Positions 60,153 through 64,000 of a DNA stretch of 64,000 bases are shown here, piece by piece. Position numbers and translations under genes: made by a program. The notes below the pieces were generated by a model, which did not search any database, had not been told where the DNA came from, and saw only the letters and a program-made list of their open reading frames with translations. The stretch covers positions 1-64,000 of the forward strand of contig NZ_JBPCCU010000013.1 of NCBI RefSeq assembly GCF_050971785.1, written 5' to 3'. Source of the stretch: Actinomadura_E scrupuli. Lineage in GTDB: Bacteria; Actinomycetota; Actinomycetes; Streptosporangiales; Streptosporangiaceae. Within the stretch, counting starts at the first letter, position 1. Each line of letters begins with the position of its first letter.

Positions 60153-60971
60153 ATGGCTGGGCAGCCGAAGTGGCGGGAGGTCGCCGAGGATCTGCGTCAA
60201 AGGATCGAGGCAGGCGAGTTCGACACGGAAAAAGGCCGATCCCGGCTGCCCCAGGAACTGACCCTCCAAGGCCAGTACCAGACGTCCCGTAATACGGTCC
60301 GTGAGGCCATCAGATGGCTGACCGATCAGAGCCTTGTGGAGACCGAGGCGGGCAAGGGCACATTCGTGCTCTTTCGGCCCGCCCCCTTTCATGTCACGCT
60401 GTCGGCGCGCGGCGGCGGCCCCGGCGGCGGTGAGGGCACCGACTACACCTGGGACGCCAAGGTCCAGGGGCTGGCGGCAACCGACTCAGCGCCTCGCGTG
60501 GAGATTCAGCAGGCCGATGGCCGACCCGCGCGACATCTCAAGCTGGCGGAGAACACGCAGGTCGTCCTCCGGCACCAGCGGCGCTACCTCGACGGCAAGG
60601 CCTGGTCGATCCAGACCAGTTACTACCCGCTCGACTTCGCCGCCCGGGGTGCGAGCAGGCTGCTGGAGGCGACGGACATCGCCGAAGGCGTGGTGAAGTA
60701 CCTGGAGCACACCTTCCAGATCACCCAGATGGGATATCACGACGAGATCAAGGTGCGCCCGCCGGACCACGACGAGGCCGCCTTCTTCGGCCTGCCCGAG
60801 AACGGCAGTGTCCCGGTGTACGAGACGTTCCGCACCGCCTACGACCAGAACGGCGACCCGTTCCGGCTCACCGTGACCATCTGGCCCGCCGACCGTAACC
60901 GGCTGCACTACAACGTGGGAATCGTCCCCGACTCGGTCACCGAAGCGCCTGGTGATGAGGCCGGCCGCTGA
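60153..60971 (+). CDS. GntR-family regulator with UTRA domain (paralogue 2)
   Basis: A 272-residue regulator with a GntR winged helix (WREVAEDLRQRIEAGEFDTEKGRSRLPQELTLQGQYQTSRNTVREAIRWL) and a UTRA-type domain sharing SIQTSYY, LLEATDI, AAFFGLP, TAYDQNG and PFRLTVTI with the GntR at 58345. GAAGGGAG lies 7 bases before the ATG; the open frame 25 codons upstream is non-coding in appearance. Its promoter region (60018-60150) is AT-rich. The next gene encodes a GNAT acetyltransferase 56 bases on. Confidence 0.88.
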   Translation: MAGQPKWREVAEDLRQRIEAGEFDTEKGRSRLPQELTLQGQYQTSRNTVREAIRWLTDQSLVETEAGKGTFVLFRPAPFHVTLSARGGGPGGGEGTDYTWDAKVQGLAATDSAPRVEIQQADGRPARHLKLAENTQVVLRHQRRYLDGKAWSIQTSYYPLDFAARGASRLLEATDIAEGVVKYLEHTFQITQMGYHDEIKVRPPDHDEAAFFGLPENGSVPVYETFRTAYDQNGDPFRLTVTIWPADRNRLHYNVGIVPDSVTEAPGDEAGR

Positions 60972-61027
60972 ACCGCCCGATGCTCCCTCGGTCACCGTCC
61001 GCAGAGGGACATTCTTTGCCCGGAGAC

Positions 61028-61696
61028 ATGACGACACAATTCCTGGTACGTCGCGCCTTGATAGACCACCAAGAGATCATCATTCGCCTCATCGACGAGG
61101 CCGGGGCCTGGTTGCGGGATGAGAAGGGCAGCACCCAGTGGAACCGCCCGTGGCCCACTCGCGGAGCCCGGGATCAGCGGGTCCGGGACGGGCTGCTCGG
61201 CGGCCGTACCTGGATCGCGTGGGACGGCGACGTCGCGGCGGCGTCGGTCACCATCCACCTGACCGGAAGCCCGTATCTCTGGACCGAGGAAGAGCGCCGG
61301 ACGCCCGCCATCTATCTGCACCGCCTGGTCCTGAACCGCGCCTACGCCGGGATGCGGCTCGGCGCCCGCCTGATCGCATGGGCCGGGCAGCGCGGATTCC
61401 AGGAGAACCCGGAGGCGACCTGCATCCGGATCGACACCTGGACCGACAACCACGGCCTGCACAAGTACTACGAGCGACAGGGCTTCGAGTTCGTCGGAGT
61501 CCGCCAGGCTCCCGGGCGGCATCCGTCCGGTCGGCTCTTCCAGAAGCCGATCTACCAGGCGCTCGTCGTGGACACCTCCGGTTTGGTCCACGGCCGGGAG
61601 CCCGCCGTCCGCACGGTCCGCCGCCCGCGACCTCATCACGGCCACGGTGGCGGCGGCCGCGGCCCGGCCATCGCCCTGCATCGCGAAGTGATCTAG
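61028..61696 (+). CDS. GNAT-family N-acetyltransferase
   Basis: A 222-residue GNAT protein. The acetyl-CoA fold is recognisable in IYLHRLVLNRAYAGMRLGARLIAWAGQRGFQ (motif A, with R/Q-x-x-G-x-G/A altered) and IRIDTWTDNHGLHKYYERQGFEFVGV (motif B). The C-terminal 40 residues are Arg/His/Gly-rich and may be disordered. Substrate unknown. It follows the second GntR gene and probably shares its transcript. Its stop overlaps the convergent ribbon-helix-helix gene by 4 bases. Confidence 0.85.
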   Translation: MTTQFLVRRALIDHQEIIIRLIDEAGAWLRDEKGSTQWNRPWPTRGARDQRVRDGLLGGRTWIAWDGDVAAASVTIHLTGSPYLWTEEERRTPAIYLHRLVLNRAYAGMRLGARLIAWAGQRGFQENPEATCIRIDTWTDNHGLHKYYERQGFEFVGVRQAPGRHPSGRLFQKPIYQALVVDTSGLVHGREPAVRTVRRPRPHHGHGGGGRGPAIALHREVI

Positions 61697-61968
61697 AGGA
61701 AGCGCACCCGCTCCAGCTCACCGGTGTCGCCGCTCTTGGTGTAGACGGCGCCGCCCTCCCGCATGACGCCCTGCAGGAAGGCATAGACCAGCAGTGCCCG
61801 GTTGATGGTGTCGGTCTTGGTGTCGCCGGACACTTCCACCGACTCCCGCAGCGCCTCCGAGGCCCGAGCAGTGAGGTTGACGGTGACCCGCTCCATCTGC
61901 GGCCGAGGACCCCCCGCCTGGTCGGGATGGGCGCGCTCGTCGAGCCGTGCTTCGCGGTCCTTGGACAT
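61693..61968 (-). CDS. small ribbon-helix-helix-like protein
   Basis: A 91-residue protein with a charged N-terminus and a segment MERVTVNLTARASEALRESVEVSGDTKTDTINRALLVYAFLQ that fits a ribbon-helix-helix fold (a beta strand followed by two helices). Such proteins are DNA-binding regulators or antitoxins. No toxin gene is adjacent. GGGGGA precedes the start; GTG 61971 is also possible. The 207-base region upstream of it is relatively AT-rich, with GTATGC occurring three times and a GATGATGG/CCATCATC inverted pair that may be its operator. Confidence 0.7.
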   Translation of the reverse strand: MSKDREARLDERAHPDQAGGPRPQMERVTVNLTARASEALRESVEVSGDTKTDTINRALLVYAFLQGVMREGGAVYTKSGDTGELERVRFL

Positions 61969-62178
61969 CACGCGGGTCCCCCAACGTCAATGATGAGGCT
62001 GCCGTCTGCATCGAGTATGCAGATGATGGGCGCCTGCTGTCAATAGTGAGCTTACTCTCTGGCCATCATCAGACTTCCAGCCCGCCTCAGTATGCCTGTT
62101 GTATGCGTGATGACTGTACTTCACGCGTACGGCGATTTACCCTGTGTGTGAAGGCCAGCGCGAACAGGGAGGCTCGGT

Positions 62179-62562
62179 GTGGAAGAGACCGACCTCACCC
62201 GGCAGGACGGCGAACCCACGCCGCGGGCCGACGTCCAGTTCGTCAAGGTGTCGCTGCGGACCCCGCTCGGCTTCCGGTTCGACGCCGAGAGCCGTACCTC
62301 TGCCCACTCGGCGGGCGACCGCGCCGCCGCCCTCATGCTGCTCATCGTGGCCGGCACCGTGTCGTCCGGCACGCTGGCCGGCCTGGTCCTGCTGGTCGGC
62401 GGTCCCGGCTGGGCCGCAGTGGCCCTCGGCGTCTCGGGCGTGGTCCTCGTCGCGATCGCCGGCCGCCAGGCTCTCGCGCAGCGAAAGGTCCCGGGAGACA
62501 CCCCGCAGGACGATGCCCCGCAGGACAGCGCCCCGCGAGACGCCCGGACAGACGAGGACTGA
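62179..62562 (+). CDS. 127-residue two-helix membrane protein (paralogue of the one at 59637)
   Basis: A 127-residue protein: N-terminal soluble part ETDLTRQDGEPTPRADVQFVKV, two membrane helices (AALMLLIVAGTVSSGTLAGLVLLV, WAAVALGVSGVVLVAIAG) and an acidic tail (GDTPQDDAPQDSAPRDARTDED). The N-terminus is homologous to the 90-residue protein at 59637. GGGAGG lies 6 bases before the GTG. It is followed by a 69-residue paralogue of the 57-residue protein, so the two pairs have opposite gene order. Confidence 0.72.
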   Translation: MEETDLTRQDGEPTPRADVQFVKVSLRTPLGFRFDAESRTSAHSAGDRAAALMLLIVAGTVSSGTLAGLVLLVGGPGWAAVALGVSGVVLVAIAGRQALAQRKVPGDTPQDDAPQDSAPRDARTDED

Positions 62563-62629
62563 CCATGCGCCATCTCTTCACCCGCCTCCCCGCCGATCAC
62601 CGCACCTTCAGTACCAGGGGGAGCTCACC

Positions 62630-62839
62630 ATGATCACTGTCCTGCTCCTCGCCGGAGCCCTCGTCTTCGGCATCTTCTTCGGCCACGTGGTCGGGTTCGG
62701 GGTGCGCACGCGCCGCACCCGGCTGCGCGAGCGGCCGGTGAGCCGGCGCGACGAGCACGACCGCCGCTGGGTCGGGCTCCGCGAGACCCACCGGCCCGAC
62801 GCCGACCTGCCGCCCTGCCGTCTGAACGGCGACCGGTGA
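62630..62839 (+). CDS. 69-residue membrane protein (paralogue of the one at 59399)
   Basis: A small protein with one membrane helix (ITVLLLAGALVFGIFFGHVVG) and a basic tail FGVRTRRTRLRERPVSRRDEHDRRW ending in RETHRPDAD. It shares the order helix, GFG-RTR-T-L and RW/W-x-x-ETH with the protein at 59399. AGGGGGAG lies about 7 bases before the ATG. It begins 67 bases after the 127-residue gene and likely shares its transcript. Confidence 0.7.
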   Translation: MITVLLLAGALVFGIFFGHVVGFGVRTRRTRLRERPVSRRDEHDRRWVGLRETHRPDADLPPCRLNGDR

Positions 62840-62864
62840 CCCGGGTGCCGCTCACCAGATCGGG

Positions 62865-63671
62865 TCAGCCGGGGGTGTCCGGCAGCGCGCGCAGGACGGC
62901 GGCGGTGGCGTCGTCGGCGGGGTAGAAGGCCTCGATGGCGAGCTCGGCCACGGTGATGTCCAGCGGGGTGCCGAACGTGGTGACCGTGCTGAAGAAGGTG
63001 AGCTCCCCGTCACCGTGGCGCAGGCGCAGCGGAACGACGATCTCGCCGGGGCCGGACGGCTCGTGGTCGGGCTCCGGCTGGTCGCACGGGTAGGCCTCCA
63101 GCTCGGCCAGCAGCGCCGAGGCGTCCGGGTCCGCGGTGAGCGCGATCTGGCGGCGCAGCCTGCCGAGCAGGTGGGCCCGCCACTCGCCGAGGTTGACGAT
63201 CCGGGACGCCAGCCCGCCGGGGCTCAGGCTCGCCCGCAGCACGTTCGTCGGCGGCGCCAGCAGGTCCGCCGGAAGGCCGTCGGTGAACAGGCCGGCCGCG
63301 GCGTTGGCGTCGACGAGGTTCCAGCCCCGGTCCACGACCACGGCCGGGTAGGGCTGGTGGCCGGTGAGCACCTGCCGTACGGCCGCGCGCACCGCCGTCA
63401 GCCGCGGCGCGTCCAGGGCGGTCTCGGAGTACACCGGCGCGAAGCCGGCGGCGAGCAGCAGGTGGTTGCGCTCGCGCAGCGGCACCTCGAGCTCCTCGGC
63501 CAGGTGCAGCACCATGTCCCGGCTCGGCTGGGACCGCCCGGTCTCCACGAAGCTCAGATGGCGGGTGGAGATGTCGGCCTGGATGGAGAACTCGAGCTGG
63601 CTGAGCCGGCGAAGCTCGCGCCACTGCCGCAGCAGCTCGCCGACCGGCCGCTGTAGTTGCCGTGTGCTCAT
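62865..63671 (-). CDS. XRE-family regulator with MmyB-like C-terminal domain
   Basis: A 268-residue regulator: the HTH is VGELLRQWRELRRLSQLEFSIQADISTRHLSFVETGRSQPSRDMVLHLAEEL (residues 9 to 60), followed by the MmyB-like ligand-binding domain (ALDAPRLTAVRAAVRQVLTGHQPYPAVVVDRGWNLVDANAAA). In the one structurally studied member this domain binds a fatty acid. Actinomycete members often regulate adjacent oxidoreductases; here no such gene is adjacent inside the window. I start at MSTRQLQRP; 15 more codons are open upstream. Confidence 0.88.
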   Translation of the reverse strand: MSTRQLQRPVGELLRQWRELRRLSQLEFSIQADISTRHLSFVETGRSQPSRDMVLHLAEELEVPLRERNHLLLAAGFAPVYSETALDAPRLTAVRAAVRQVLTGHQPYPAVVVDRGWNLVDANAAAGLFTDGLPADLLAPPTNVLRASLSPGGLASRIVNLGEWRAHLLGRLRRQIALTADPDASALLAELEAYPCDQPEPDHEPSGPGEIVVPLRLRHGDGELTFFSTVTTFGTPLDITVAELAIEAFYPADDATAAVLRALPDTPG

Positions 63672-63880
63672 GTGGTCCCTCCCGGCCGACGGTACGCGGG
63701 CCAGCGTGGCAGACACCCCGGAAACTGCGGTAATCCCGCCGTCCCCACCTTCGTGCCCGTGAGGTCACGGCGTCGATTACCTGGGAGGTAGTGCCCGCGA
63801 CGAGGCGCGGCCTTGCCCGGGCCATGCCGTGACAGGCGGACGGGCGTATAGGCGTATGGGCGGACGGCAGGCTCGCTGCG

Positions 63881-64000
63881 TCATTCTCCCCCGAGGTCGC
63901 GCTCGATGCCGTCGAGCAGCCAGCCCAGGCCGCGCTCGAAGTCCTGCTCGTCCGGCAGGCCGTTCTTCAGTATCGGCTCGAGATGCGGATAGTCACCGCT
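63881..64000 (-). CDS. C-terminus of a TetR-family regulator (partial)
   Basis: The last 39 codons of a gene entering from the right edge. The peptide ends HLEPILKNGLPDEQDFERGLGWLLDGIERDL plus GGE. The FERGLxxLLDGIE pattern is the standard end of the TetR_C_1 ligand domain of TetR-type regulators. The rest, including the DNA-binding domain, lies outside the window. Confidence 0.75.
   Translation of the reverse strand, partial: SGDYPHLEPILKNGLPDEQDFERGLGWLLDGIERDLGGE

Noticed and set aside
57832..62839. A complete integrative and conjugative element
   Set aside because: No integrase, excisionase, replication initiator, FtsK-type transfer gene or att repeat is visible; only regulator and small membrane genes are present.

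Overview
The window is chromosomal DNA from a high-GC, mycothiol-producing actinomycete. Evidence includes very GC-rich codon third positions, many GTG starts, a mycothiol-dependent formaldehyde dehydrogenase, a Streptomyces-type subtilisin inhibitor, SoxR with a CX2CXCX5C cluster, and Ser/Thr kinases with Pro-rich linkers. The gene mix (DUF6292, GntR-UTRA regulators, DUF2786, split APH/acyl-CoA dehydrogenase pairs) fits a Streptosporangiaceae-like organism best; that placement is an inference.

Layout. 0-0.14 kb: promoter and boxA leader of an rRNA operon that leaves the window on the minus strand. 0.6-15.4 kb: RNase H-like protein, L,D-transpeptidase, citrate synthase, an acyl-CoA dehydrogenase/TetR pair facing an APH-like kinase, an anti-sigma-type ATPase, a membrane-anchored type II NADH dehydrogenase coupled to a protein of three tandem membrane modules, a lipoprotein, a CPBP protease, and a nucleotide-pyrophosphatase/NUDIX fusion coupled to a PPC-domain protein. 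15.4-22.8 kb: two envelope genes preceded by CAAGCGCTTG palindromes, soxR facing a PPOX-fold oxidoreductase, an MBL hydrolase, a 2-hydroxyacid dehydrogenase, and the formaldehyde operon (mscR plus MBL hydrolase). 23-27 kb: a receptor kinase followed by a coupled pseudokinase. 27-34 kb: membrane Mrr-type nuclease, DUF2786 protein, RecB-like nuclease with no canonical start at its apparent N-terminus, methyltransferase, regulator/membrane pair, patatin. 34-39 kb: katG-furA, MazG-like pyrophosphatase, subtilisin inhibitor, lipoprotein. 39-42.3 kb is a decaying patch: SDR, MFS remnant, ArsR-SRPBCC pair, and an IS4-type element with altered catalytic residues. 42.4-52.6 kb: secreted protein, APH/DUF7064-like pair, metzincin-like protein, SoxR-type promoter with a quinone oxidoreductase, DUF302 protein, large secreted M14 carboxypeptidase. 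52.8-57.5 kb: multiply frameshifted pseudogene, dispanin-cyclophilin, flavin monooxygenase/TetR operon with two tandem operators, RaiA-like protein.

57.8-62.8 kb is the most unusual accessory stretch. It holds two paralogous GntR-UTRA regulators and two pairs of very small paralogous membrane proteins whose order is swapped between the pairs, with DUF6292, GNAT and a ribbon-helix-helix-like protein. It resembles the regulatory and small-membrane-protein part of actinomycete integrative elements, but no integrase, Rep or FtsK-type gene is visible. The window closes with an MmyB-type XRE regulator and the C-terminus of a TetR regulator.

Recurring themes are redox defence (soxR with two 19-bp-spacer promoters about 29 kb apart, furA-katG, NDH-2, mscR), nucleotide-pool cleaning, and cell-envelope or secreted proteins.
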